From Dendrophyllia cribrosa (Eukaryota; Cnidaria; Anthozoa; Scleractinia; Dendrophylliidae): DNA of 64,000 nucleotides. The notes beneath the pieces were generated by a model that had not been told where the DNA came from, searched no databases, and was given only the letters and a program-made list of their open reading frames with translations. Position 1 is the first letter of the stretch, and the number at the start of each line of letters is the position of its first letter. Made by a program: the position numbers and the translations under genes. Shown one piece after another: positions 58,201 through 64,000 of the stretch. The stretch spans positions 22,711,227 to 22,775,226 of the forward strand of contig JAJLRJ010000010.1 of NCBI GenBank assembly GCA_024195265.1, read 5' to 3'.

Positions 58201-58371
58201 AAATGAAAGGGTTTAAAAAGGGGGATTTCAATATTTACCGATGATCACTGGTGTCTTGATCTCGTTGGCTGGAGTTGGGCGTTCTGTCGGTTTGTTCCAC
58301 AACCAAAATCCCACAGCGGAACTGATAATGCAGGCTAATGCCACTGGCAGGAAAAAATTTCTAACCCGCAT
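30681..58371 (-). CDS. PLA2G15: Lysosomal phospholipase A2 (group XV, LCAT-like), copy A
   Basis: Family enzymes are secreted or lysosomal acyltransferase/phospholipases using a Ser-Asp-His triad. Exons: 58239-58371 (tentatively assigned), 33958-34114, 33489-33700, 32983-33165, 30681-31246. Phases join to 416 residues, close to the family norm. Residues 1-28 are a signal-peptide-like segment (MRVRNFFLPVALACII...). PGSGGSQLQAKL follows at 46-57, then a Cys67/Cys91 pair like the conserved disulphide, RVPGFGDT, and the nucleophile motif SHSLG (Ser199). The lid/cap region and GDGDGTVDL (Asp366) follow, then SVSHNEVL (His398), with Asp-His spacing as in the family. No stops or frameshifts. The first intron would be 24.1 kb and transposon-filled. 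Exon 1 could instead belong to another paralogue, but its splice phase and sequence fit exactly. Confidence 0.85.
31885..32779. mobile_element. TTAA-flanked MITE, copy 2, with nested element
   Basis: Ends AGAGAGGGTTTCTCGG and inverse, TTAA at 31881-31884 and 32780-32783. Same family as 21800-22209. Interrupted by 31938-32413. It sits in PLA2G15 copy A intron 4 and is absent from the 462-bp intron 4 of copy B, so it inserted after the gene duplication. Confidence 0.85.
31938..32413. mobile_element. palindromic TTAA element nested in the MITE
   Basis: Ends AGTGTATATGAC and its inverse, TTAA at 31934-31937 and 32414-32417. Long complementary arms (31975-32110 against 32165-32310) flank a short loop. 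The matching site in copy 21800-22209 still reads CATTTAATTTC, an empty site with TTAA. Confidence 0.85.
33225..33480 (-). repeat. intronic tandem copies of PLA2G15 exon 3's 3' end
   Basis: Downstream of exon 3 the intron contains two further, degenerate copies of the exon's last 75 or so bases plus donor. Translated they read SWGYERGVTLRADPS and a weaker relic, against SWGYERGVTVRAAPYDF in the real exon. The same array is in copy B (61140-61392), so it predates the segmental duplication. Confidence 0.75.
34160..37112 (+). repeat. CTACT/CCACT pentanucleotide satellite
   Basis: About 2.9 kb of 5-bp units, mainly TCTAC and TCCAC, with occasional TTTAC, TCTGC and TCAAC variants. Since 15 is a multiple of both 3 and 5, every frame stays open for long stretches, giving an artificial 804-codon frame (34720-37134) of STLLY/STPLH repeats. 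A higher-order pattern appears at 36640-37090, where GTTGTGTAC marks recur every 65-85 bp. Interrupted by an hAT-like element at 34653-34813. The paralogous site at 61980-62150 is only about 170 bp. Confidence 0.95.
34653..34813. mobile_element. hAT-like MITE inserted in the satellite
   Basis: Ends CAGGGGCGGATCTAG and inverse of CAGGGGTGGATCCAGG. CTCCA is on both sides (34648-34652, 34814-34818), though the satellite itself repeats CTCCA. Same end type as 25472-25776. Confidence 0.75.
37793..38944 (+). repeat. coding-like module, copy 2
   Basis: Frames 37831-38028 (APRLSLVPQFHELIQPLLKR start) and 38367-38612 (HRTVEHREERRRYLGESF start) correspond to those in the 23574-24778 copy. The 3' end has the same 90-bp direct duplication. 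Product unknown. Confidence 0.65.
39034..40437 (+). repeat. coding-like module, copy 3
   Basis: The upstream frame (38967-39269) runs through the linker into the module. A 210-bp internal direct duplication (about 39205-39415 and 39420-39630) makes this copy longer. The second frame is at 39832-40074 and is shortened by a stop after GEEP. Product unknown. Confidence 0.65.
41124..42427. mobile_element. foldback element, Mutator-like target duplication
   Basis: Built from forward and then inverted copies of a roughly 220-bp unit, each containing ATGCCCGGCAGTC. Outer ends CTGTGGCTAAATGCCCGG and inverse. Flanked by TTGTATGTT (left) and TTGTACGTT (right), a 9-bp near-identical pair as in MULEs. 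Removing it with one copy of the 9-mer restores LINE ORF1 (RLYV joined to NGKLIPP). Confidence 0.75.
42811..43108. other. rearranged LINE-flank sequence
   Basis: Between the ORF2 linker and the MITE at 43109; probably eroded LINE sequence, but no motif can be confirmed. Confidence 0.3.
43109..43291. mobile_element. palindromic GGATC-rich MITE
   Basis: Nearly perfect 183-bp palindrome, ends GGGTGCGTTCCTTTGGGATG and inverse, flanked by TTA on the left and TAA on the right. Its termini resemble the element at 56194-56629 (GGGTGCGTTTTTTTGGG), so both probably belong to one PIF/Harbinger-like family. Confidence 0.8.
43540..43697 (+). mobile_element. LINE 3' end with (ATGT)n tail
   Basis: Short 3'-UTR-like stretch ending ACAAAATAAAGTT and an ATGT-repeat tail at about 43680-43696, the same tail type as the LINE at 18120-18700. 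The flanks (GTACTTGGGGTAGACC before, GGCCTGTCACC after) recur at 49746-49825 almost without the insert. Confidence 0.65.
43737..44010. repeat. 20-bp minisatellite
   Basis: About fourteen units of GGAGTGAGTTTTTAGAATT with point variants, lying between LINE fragments. Confidence 0.9.
44255..44490 (-). mobile_element. minus-strand retroposon with (TTG)n tail
   Basis: On the minus strand it ends in AATAAAGATTTTTGTTGTTG with six TTG/TTGT units against the LINE RT at 44254. A strong hairpin (ACTGGCCTGC with GCAGGCCAGT, about 44310-44353) sits upstream. Similar TTG tails occur at 4745-4766 and, minus strand, 12530-12560. Confidence 0.5.
45812..45988. mobile_element. palindromic MITE inside the TTAA element
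   Basis: AAACTAATTTCGATTTTG at the left and its inverse at the right, with inner CAACACTGCATTATATTGACGG arms. It forms one hairpin over nearly its full length. Confidence 0.7.
46045..46250 (+). pseudogene. remnant of zinc-finger type protein, N-terminal part
   Basis: Frame ending in TSNVFSCPHKGCIPR just before a 34-base poly(G). The CPHKGC spacing resembles the first half of a C2H2 finger; the His half is lost at the homopolymer. Upstream serine/threonine-rich linker (SPPQVTVSTPTSDDKENSP). It may belong with 47820-48075 as one broken gene. Assignment rests on motif memory. Confidence 0.4.
46446..46799 (-). pseudogene. LINE reverse-transcriptase C-terminal fragment
   Basis: The frame starts MICHLGWQRLEARRAVSRLS, matching the LGWxxLExRR...RL pattern of the thumb/tail of CR1/L2/Jockey reverse transcriptases. 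It then loses similarity. 5'- and 3'-truncated. Confidence 0.55.
46975..47088. mobile_element. GC-rich palindromic MITE
   Basis: TAGCCTGCGAGCAAGCTCTC and its near inverse GAGAGCCTTGCTCGCAGGCTA enclose a short GC-rich core. Confidence 0.7.
47196..47364. repeat. (GAAT)n microsatellite
   Basis: About 42 GAAT units with three interruptions. The FIHS-repeat frame on the minus strand is an artefact. Confidence 0.95.
47383..47619. mobile_element. short inverted-repeat element
   Basis: About 28-bp ends centred on AATAAGTTCGTGTTCCAGTA and the inverse. The interior has repeated GATGATGTCTAG-like words. Confidence 0.6.
47820..48095 (+). pseudogene. remnant of zinc-finger type protein, C-terminal part
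   Basis: Reads FNEKQKAYLEAKFTIGQST, then after a one-base shift VDPDVVTKEMRCAR, then a stop. This E-x-QKAYLEAKF...DPDVVxKEMR pattern resembles a C-terminal domain of cnidarian proteins that also carry N-terminal C2H2 fingers. Frameshifts and a stop make it non-functional. Confidence 0.4.
49740..50150. other. repeat flank, unassigned
   Basis: The first 90 bp match 43510-43560 plus 43697-43720, as if an empty site of the LINE tail insertion there. No gene recognised in the rest. Confidence 0.45.
50156..50570. mobile_element. GATC-rich PIF/Harbinger-like MITE
   Basis: Ends AGCCTGGTTTCCATATAATC and exact inverse, TAA duplicated at 50153-50155 and 50571-50573. The interior is dense in GCGATC words in both orientations. 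Full-length relative of the truncated copy at 22712. Confidence 0.82.
50571..51679. other. unassigned stretch with possible exon-like pieces
   Basis: A frame at 50836-51018 ends at a GTAAGT donor-like site, and a short frame at about 51232-51291 reads STEIQQLRWPGEEPLSMFN before a stop. The latter resembles SKETQQLTWSGEEPSSNF in the 1.2-kb modules at the protein level. No gene model can be supported. Confidence 0.3.
51972..52118 (-). repeat. 3' LTR of the gypsy element
   Basis: Intact 147-bp LTR, TGTAATAGACC...GGCTTACA on the plus strand. A purine-rich AAGAGAAAAGCG tract (52119-52130, minus strand) abuts it as polypurine tract. Confidence 0.9.
52420..53037 (-). pseudogene. gypsy integrase C-terminal region
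   Basis: Continues the integrase in another frame. The AWIPGEIVGSAGSRSYII stretch is the SH3-like chromodomain-free tail typical after the integrase core, followed by a proline/serine-rich region. Overlaps the upstream frame by 37 bases; a frameshift separates them. Confidence 0.75.
53001..54394 (-). pseudogene. gypsy RNase H end and integrase
   Basis: Frame 53001-54155 begins with the RNase H tail (HSDHKPLETIF, then SSLHIADTLSR). It continues with the HHCC-like zinc-binding region and the integrase core (DHYSDYYEL, TDNGTQFTSDAFK, YWSQSNGRAGVAVKSAK). The N-terminal RNase H (54156-54394) is in other frames. The Asp-Asp-Glu triad is altered at the third position, where GRAG stands for the usual G.xE. 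Confidence 0.8.
54422..56071 (-). pseudogene. gypsy gag fused to reverse transcriptase
   Basis: 549 codons: a gag-like capsid region (about residues 1-200; WHTVVRLEYQKCNFP), a short linker, then RT directly (PIIKEALDKLVDTGQL, KVFSTFDIKDAFQTIKL, LPFGISSAPEEFQRR, catalytic IADD in place of YxDD). No protease (D-S/T-G) or zinc knuckle lies between, so about 250 codons look deleted. A CTCAT/TCTCA slippage near 54530 shifts the frame and a TAG follows near 54478. Confidence 0.85.
56143..56159 (-). promoter_or_regulatory. primer-binding site of the gypsy element
   Basis: TGGTGTCAGAAGTATCG directly follows the 5' LTR on the minus strand; TGG start and position are those of a tRNA primer-binding site. 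The priming tRNA is not determined. Confidence 0.7.
56160..56744 (-). repeat. 5' LTR of the gypsy element, interrupted
   Basis: Same LTR as 51972-52118 with one base difference seen near 56649, split by the 436-bp MITE at 56194-56629. The LTR-borne transcription start would be disrupted. Confidence 0.88.
56194..56629. mobile_element. PIF/Harbinger-like MITE inside the gypsy LTR
   Basis: Ends GGGTGCGTTTTTTTGGG and inverse of GGCTGCGTTTTTTTGGG, with TTA duplicated at 56191-56193 and 56630-56632. The intact 3' LTR gives the empty site (CTTTAGTTTAATCC). Confidence 0.88.
56813..57429. other. unassigned sequence
   Basis: The first 80 bp match 63190-63250. No gene or element recognised in the rest. 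Confidence 0.4.
57430..57825. repeat. diverged tandem duplication, unit about 170 bp
   Basis: Copies at about 57430-57605 and 57665-57825 share ATGATGCTACCGCGC at the start and GTGCTAAATA/GGGAAAC at the end, with many substitutions between. Confidence 0.7.
57826..58238. other. unassigned sequence 3' of the exon-1 candidate
   Basis: First part of the proposed PLA2G15 copy A intron 1. No element recognised. Confidence 0.4.
58239..58371 (-). CDS. PLA2G15: PLA2G15 copy A first coding exon
   Basis: Starts MRVRNFFLPVALACIISS, a basic N-terminus followed by a hydrophobic core as in a signal peptide, then a proline-rich segment and TPVII at a GT donor. Phase 1 and the final residues fit exon 2 at 34114 or 61924 exactly (PVIIVPGSGG). 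Since transcription runs right to left, copy B's exons lie upstream of it, so it most simply belongs to copy A. An in-frame upstream ATG at 58575 is ignored because its extension lacks family similarity. Only 1.5 kb separates this ATG from copy B's stop codon. Confidence 0.75.
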
Positions 58372-59271
58372 TTTGAGCCCAAGGGAGCTGTGGAAGTTAT
58401 TTTTAAATTTGTGATGATTGTGATTTGTCTGACTCCTGCTGTTACACTGTAAAAATACTTCTTGATTACTGACTTCCGACCAGACTGACCAATCACACAC
58501 TAGGTTCAAATAAATACAAATGGCATTGCAATATTTGACGATTGGCGCGAGGGAGTACTCCTCTATATCAGTCAATCAATCTTTATTTGCCCCTAAACTC
58601 ACGTGAATGGTTTGTGGAACAGGAAAGCTGAGACCGTGAATAATACTGAGCGTCGAAAACACAAATGGAAGAGTCTTTCTTTGGATGAAAGAATAAATGA
58701 ATGACTATGAATAATTGAATGTATGAATTAACGAGTTCAAAGATGACTGATCAGTGTTAATGTGAATAGTTGATCAAATGGATGAACATGGTTGAAAACA
58801 TATATTGAGTACAGTCGAACCCTGCTTATTACCAACACCTTGTTGTTAGAGGGATGTGTTGTTACAGACTCAAAGTTTCATCACATGTTGTCCTCAAAAA
58901 CGGTGTCTGCGATTTCTCAAATGTGGTTTACTTTTTTGGCACATCTCCCTAACGCGAGAGCGTAAAATCACGAAAACTACAGATTGTGGCCTCATTCTAT
59001 AAATTTGGTTAAAGAAAACTACAGACTTTTGTCTAATCATTGCATATTTTTCTGTCTTGGTGGGATTAGATGTGGTAATTTATCGTGCTTTTCCTTAAAA
59101 ACAACAAAACGCTAAAATTACGTCATTCATGAGAACCCACTAAAACGGACAGTTTTTGTGTTTCAAAAGCAGAACTCCAAAGCTGGCGTGAAAGCAAATA
59201 TCAGGCTCGAGTTTCAGGGGTAATGATTTATAGCTATTTATTTATTTCTTCTTTTAACCGTTTACATCGTA

Positions 59272-59557
59272 TAGAGCAGTTTTCAATTGAGTGTCGAAAG
59301 TAATTACACAATTGCTTTGGTTTTGCATTGCTACGCTTTGTGATTGGCTAAAAAATCTCGCGCCACTTTCTCGACCAATCAGAAGTAAAACCAAAACCAA
59401 TCGTGACTTGCTCGCACGCGTTTTCCCGCGCTTGGCGCCCGCGACATGTAATTGCTTCGAGCTCTGATTGGTTCATTGGATTGTTTACGACTGCTGTGAT
59501 TGGTCAGAGTAATTACTTTGGTTTTGGTTTTACGACACTCAATTGAAAACTGCTCTA
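59272..59557. mobile_element. MITE specific to copy B
   Basis: Ends TAGAGCAGTTTTCAATTGAG and exact inverse, TA neighbours on both sides. At the matching site in copy A (about 30500-30570) the element is absent, so it inserted after the duplication. Confidence 0.8.
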
Positions 59558-59594
59558 ATATGTGTTGCCCTGTTTGTTTTGTTCCTTTTTGGTT

Positions 59595-59596
59595 TG

Positions 59597-59639
<43 letters not shown>
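59595..59639. repeat. (ATA)n microsatellite
   Basis: About 14 ATA units; copy A has only four at 30606-30618. Confidence 0.9.
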
Positions 59640-59641
<2 letters not shown>

Positions 59642-59856
59642 CGTTCGACAGCTAAGCTCTGCAACAGCCCATTTACTAGTTTCTTTTTCCCCGGTTTAAA
59701 ATAGAGGCCCCCGATACAAGGCCTTTCATCAGTTAAAATGAGTTTCACATGCAAATAAAACTTACTCCTATGGAAAGTTTTCTAACAGATCTTACTCTAC
59801 TTCGGCAAATACGATTGGAAAACTGCTCTTCCTTAAATTCAACATAGCTTTGTAGA

Positions 59857-61924
59857 CTAGAACAACAAAGCCTTTACATAATTTTGCACGTTTTCATCGC
59901 TTAGAACTCCATTGTGGTTCACCGAGGGATACTGCTGCCATTTTACACTGTAGGGCTGCCGCTTGTCCCACTTACTGCAGGCCTCCAAGCTGCGTAGGTC
60001 AACCGTGCCATCTCCGTCCCCATAAACCACTTGGGGTTGAGTATCCGGGAACTCACCTTCACCAAACGTGTAACTCTTAGCCGTCTTGACACCAGTGCCG
60101 TACAAACAGTGAACGGTTACGTTTGGAGCATGCGCAGTTAGTGGATAATTGGGAGTCCCGACAAGTTTTTGCAGTGTTGTTCCAAGCGGGAAGCCGATAT
60201 CGTCAAAGAATTCATTATAGTCGCTCACAGTGTAAATTCGTTCCGGTGTTTTGGCTAAAACTTCATTCGCTGACCACAGCTCGCTGCTCGGAAGCAAAAA
60301 TATGTTACTCGTGTAGGTGCGTTGTTCGGCTCTGACGATTAGCGGATTTACAATGAAATGTGGGATACCGAGAGTGTTGCCAGATGAATAAAGACTGATC
60401 TGCTCTGCAGTGCCGCCCCAAACTCCTAACGGACAAAGTTAAACAAAATTGATTCGTAATTTGTACTCTTCCTTAGGTGATTATTTTTAAAGGAGTATGA
60501 AACAAATTGTTTGTGAAGCTCTAAAACCTTTTCGTTTTATTTGAAGAGAAACTAGCGGGTTTCGTGATGTGTGGCTTTGTTAGGAAAACTGTCATCTAAC
60601 TGTATTATATGATCTTTAGAAAGCGAATAAAACATGTCGGCCGCGGGGAAAACAATAACATACGTGATATTCTTGTGTTTTTAATTTGCAGAACACAATT
60701 CAAAGAATGACAGAAAGAAACCCTTTGGAAAAAGAGTAAAAATGCGGTTGCGTTGAAAATTAATTTAATAACCTTCCATCAGTCTTCGTCAAGTTCAGAA
60801 ACGTACAGATGACATAGCCTACAGATAACAGGAAACCCAAAATTAATGGTTTGATAGGAACGACCTGCTCACGCAACTGCTCCTGACCTGAGAGTGTAAT
60901 CCATTGTAGAATGTATTTGTCCTTCCATTCTTTCGTTTGTTTATTCAAGAAAACCAAACTGTAAGGACACCCTAAGCTGTGACTCATCAAAGTAATTCTT
61001 TTGTTGCCGTTTGATGAATAAGTTTCCTCGATCAGTTCCTTCAGGTGTGTAAAATATTCTGATTGTGATTCTGAAAGGGGACAAAATTCAAGTTAGCTGA
61101 TCTCTTTTAATTCCTTTCAGTCCCGATAGAGAGAGGTAAGGGGGTAGGAAGGTAAGGATAGCTTACCGGGCCTTACACCACAGCATCCCACGAGGCCCCA
61201 AGTCCCAAGAGGAGGGGGGCCAGGGAAAGGATGGGAGACGGGGGAGGAGAGAGAGGAATTTGCCGGGCCCGTATCTGATGTCATACGTAGGGATCTGCCC
61301 TAAGAATCACACATCTTTCGTATCCCCATGAGGCCCAAATCCCAAGGGGAGGAAAAGAGTGGAAGACGGGAGGAGGAGAAGGAAGATCTTACCGGGCCCG
61401 CGTCTGAAGTCATACGGAGCTGCTCTGACAGTCACACCTCGTTCGTATCCCCATGATGCCAAGGCTTCCACCATCGGTGCAAAATATTCTACCAAATTAT
61501 CAGAATCCAAGTGCTCTATTGTATCAGTGTCTCCAAATCCGGGAACTCTCGTTTCCACGCCTGGAGAATTCTTGATTGTCTTCGTACTTTCGTCGTACAC
61601 AAGTCTATGAGGTTCGTTGAAAAAGAAAAACATGTTTGAATACTGTTGAAACCGAAGAAGCTTTTCCGATATTCCAAATATTCTTTTTGACGATAACAGA
61701 AAATGTACGAAGGTTTCTCTAGTAGTAAAAAAAAAACCAACAACACAAAAACACTACCGTTACCCACCTCATGTTATCTGTTAAGCAGTTGATGGCACCT
61801 GGTAAAAGAGAGGATATCTTGAGCCATAATGAGAAGTAATCTGAAGTGTTTTGGCTGCAATACCAGTGGAGAACTTTGGGTTTGTTGAGCTTCGCTTGCA
61901 GTTGGCTTCCCCCTGTACCGGGTA
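59857..61924 (-). CDS. PLA2G15: Lysosomal phospholipase A2 (group XV, LCAT-like), copy B, exons 2-5
   Basis: Exons 61768-61924, 61393-61604, 60888-61070, 59857-60425, all matching copy A in length except the last (569 against 566 bases, one extra codon). No stop or shift. Keeps the Cys pair, RVPGFGDT, SHSLG nucleophile, GDGDGTVDL and the histidine, although the motif around it is SVNHNGVL in place of SVSHNEVL. The stop codon is TAG, against TAA in copy A. Exon 1 would lie right of 61924 and was not found to the window end, so the gene is partial here. Substitutions cluster in the start of the last exon (GVWGGTAEQISLYSSGN), which forms the lid/cap part in the family. Confidence 0.9.
61140..61392 (-). 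repeat. intronic tandem copies of exon 3's 3' end, copy B
   Basis: Counterpart of 33225-33480. The last exon bases and donor are repeated twice in decayed form. Confidence 0.7.
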
Positions 61925-61979
61925 CTAAAGAATGAACAAAACAATATTATGGATAGTGCGACAATATTCTACTACTTGC

Positions 61980-62150
61980 TCTACTCCACTCCACTCCACT
62001 CTACTTTAGTTTACTTTGCTCCACTCCAGTTTACTCTACTCTACTCTACTCCACTCCACTCCACTCCACTCCACTCTACTCTACTCAACTCTACTCCACT
62101 CCAGTTTACTCTACTCTACTCCACTCCAGTTTACTCTACTCTACTGTACC
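61980..62150 (+). repeat. CTACT/CCACT pentamer array, short allele of the duplication
   Basis: About 170 bp of the same 5-bp units found over 2.9 kb next to copy A, at the same place relative to exon 2. Confidence 0.9.
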
Positions 62151-62439
62151 ATGTGCTCCTGTACTCTTTCCTTCCTTGCCTACTCTTCTCTGCATTACAC
62201 TACACTCTTCAGCTCTTCTCTTTGTTTTGTGTTTGCCTAACTTTTCAACTATTTTCAAAGATCATTGTTTATTTCTATACAGAAAAACATATCTATTGAC
62301 AGCAGTATTTACATTTACTGAACTACCGCTGACTCGTGCCCAGTGCTCTCTATTGTTCTATTTTTAAATCATGCGATTGCGTTTCCATCAGGAGAGGTGA
62401 CTGGGAAAGAGTCAGGTGCTAAGCACTTGCTATTCCGAG

Positions 62440-62770
62440 TTTCAGTAGCCAATCAGAGCGCGCCAACAATGCTATCCACAGTTTCAGTATATACTAATCC
62501 TGGATATGATCATAAGCAATCGACTTTGTGATTGGTTGTCTACTATAGGCTGTTGGCTAATATATAGCTATTCACCTCCCAGCAATTTGCGCGCGAAAAT
62601 TGTAATCGTTGACAGGAATAAATGAGTTAAAAAGCAACATTTTCGTTATATTATCTGACTGTTTCAGTATACACTAAAACAACTATTCACCTCAGTGTAG
62701 CTTCGCGGCTCGGTAAATATCCACCACTACCCACCTCCACTTCGGTGAATAGTTGTTAAATAGTCTATAT
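62440..62770. repeat. dispersed repeat shared with 10595-10890
   Basis: Same AATTGTAATCGTTGACAGGA and GGTGAATAGTTGTTAA blocks. The AACAATGCTATCCAC segment is inverted relative to the other copy. Confidence 0.6.
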
Positions 62771-62791
62771 GTAATGCATTCAGTCAATTCA

Positions 62792-62899
62792 TAGTCTCCT
62801 ACGCAGCCGTTATTTGTGTCGTCACGCAACGCCCCTCCCCACTAACTAGTGGGGAGGAGCGTTGCGTGACGACACAAATAACGGCTGCGTAGGAGACTA
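62792..62899. mobile_element. palindromic MITE with 9-bp duplication
   Basis: Nearly perfect 48-bp arms (TAGTCTCCTACGCAGCC...) around a 6-base loop. GTCAATTCA is duplicated exactly at 62783-62791 and 62900-62908. A 9-bp duplication points to Mutator-like transposition. Confidence 0.88.
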
Positions 62900-63299
62900 G
62901 TCAATTCAGTGTCAATTGCTGGTTTGCACTTACGTCATATCAAAATTCAAGAGCATTAGAAAACAGATTTTAATTCCAAAATGTTTATGGAATTGTAGAG
63001 AGTTTAAACATAACATACCATGTTAGAAACAGCTTTGTGGGATGTACAGTTTAGATTTTTGAATTTTTATGACGATATATGAAAGCCAAGAATAGAGTTT
63101 GTTCTGTAGAACATGTGGAAAGGTCTTGCCGTGACTATGGTCTCGTGGCACTGAATAATGCAAATTTTATCTTTTCTGTATCTCTTGTTTATTAATGGTT
63201 GCATGTTTCGATTCAAATTCGGAAAAGTGTCTGAGAAAAAGAAAAACCGGCCACAAAGGCATCAATCAAAGGCGCCTTTGAGCCAACCCGTGAATAAGA

Positions 63300-63640
63300 A
63301 ATGGTAACGCCCCGTAACGCGATATTGCGGTAAGCTTATGTTTTTATACTGACACGGTTCGATATTTTTTTAAAATTAACTAATAACTTCTGAAGAACGC
63401 AAAAAAAAAAGGTTCACGGCGAGATTTGAACTCGAGCCTGCTGACTGCTGTCTGATAGCCATAACAGGAACCACGCCACTAGAAGGGTAGAATTTTATTA
63501 CTTTAACGTAGATATGCGGTAAAACGCGTATTAAAATCCATTTCAAGTCTGTAGCTCGGTTTTAATTTTGCAATAAAAGACTCCAAATGTGAAACATCTT
63601 TAAGCGTTTATTGTTGTTTATATTCGTTTGCAACAAAATA
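63300..63640 (-). repeat. tRNA-containing repeat, inverse copy of 11800-12110
   Basis: Contains a tRNA-like module on the minus strand (about 63408-63480) with T-arm CGAGTTCAAATCTCG and a leucine-like long variable region. Flanks match 11800-12110 on the opposite strand. Confidence 0.55.
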
Positions 63641-63884
63641 GTTGTTATATAGCTGGAGTTTTTGTCAATACAACGCGCGCGTTCATTGGTTGATTAATGG
63701 TCACATGACATCTAACAAACAAACTGTTTCCCGCCAAACGTCCATGAGCGGGCAAGCGGTCAACGTTTTCACTGTTGCCCGCTAGCGCACGTGATCATAC
63801 CGTGACAAAAGGTGGCATGATTGTGATGCGATTGATTTTTACCTCGAGTGCTCGGCGCGTTTTTCAAATTGTGTTGTGTTGCTA
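63641..63884. other. unassigned sequence
   Basis: No gene recognised. Confidence 0.4.
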
Positions 63885-63968
63885 TATAACAAATCACTTA
63901 ATGACTGATCCCTCGGGAAACAGTGAATTTTGTTTCCCGAGGGATCAGTCATTAAGTGATTATTGTTA
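63885..63968. mobile_element. 84-bp near-perfect palindrome
   Basis: Arms of about 38 bp (inner CTGATCCCTCGGGAAACA and exact inverse) around an 8-base loop. The match is nearly perfect, implying a very recent insertion or strong constraint. Probably a minimal MITE. Confidence 0.75.
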
Positions 63969-64000
63969 TCGCCTTTCTTGTTACGCAACGCATTCGATAA

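Larger units (their letters stand above)
58630..62150. repeat. segmental duplication, copy B
   Basis: Same order as 30090-34250. Copy-specific changes: a 286-bp MITE (59272-59557) in the 3' flank, a longer (ATA)n tract, and no elements in intron 4. Confidence 0.85.

Noticed and set aside
58372..58575. N-terminal extension of the phospholipase from an upstream ATG
   Set aside because: The extension has no family similarity and would bury the signal peptide; the ATG at 58371 precedes a typical signal sequence.

Overview
This is a eukaryotic nuclear window, AT-rich and intron-dense, and about two thirds of it is transposon-derived. Two host gene families can be read from splice sites and protein similarity. 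The intron structure, the dense short-TIR elements, the tRNA-headed SINE and the many TACATGTA motifs suggest an anthozoan cnidarian, most likely a stony coral. That placement is inferred and not proven.

Left third (about 5.3-22.6 kb): thirteen consecutive coding exons of a PCID2 orthologue (the PCI-domain TREX-2 mRNA-export subunit, Thp1 family) run on the minus strand. They encode residues 1-262, and the C-terminus lies beyond the left edge. One intron (16580-17148) has the signals of a U12-type (minor spliceosome) intron. The introns are packed with MITEs, a SINE and LINE scraps.

Right two thirds (about 30-62 kb): two tandem genes for lysosomal phospholipase A2 (PLA2G15, LCAT-like family) lie on the minus strand. 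They sit in a segmental duplication (about 30.1-34.25 kb and 58.6-62.15 kb). Copy B (59857-61924) lacks exon 1 inside the window. Copy A (30681-34114) joins in phase to an exon 1 at 58239-58371, which implies a 24-kb first intron. That intron holds a 3-kb pentanucleotide satellite, a shredded L1-like LINE, two large TTAA-flanked elements with long inverted repeats, a Mutator-like foldback, and a Ty3/gypsy retrotransposon inserted in a MITE and itself hit by a MITE.

The most striking pattern is at least thirteen inverted-repeat elements bounded by TTAA on both sides (piggyBac-type target site). Several are nested in one another, and they range from about 300 bp to over 5 kb. Two of the largest carry coding modules: one a duplicated 1.2-kb module also present outside any element at 23.6 kb, the other remnants of a C2H2-type protein. 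A second set has 3-bp TTA/TAA duplications (PIF/Harbinger-like), a third has CAGGGG-type ends (hAT-like), and a fourth has 9-bp duplications (Mutator-like).
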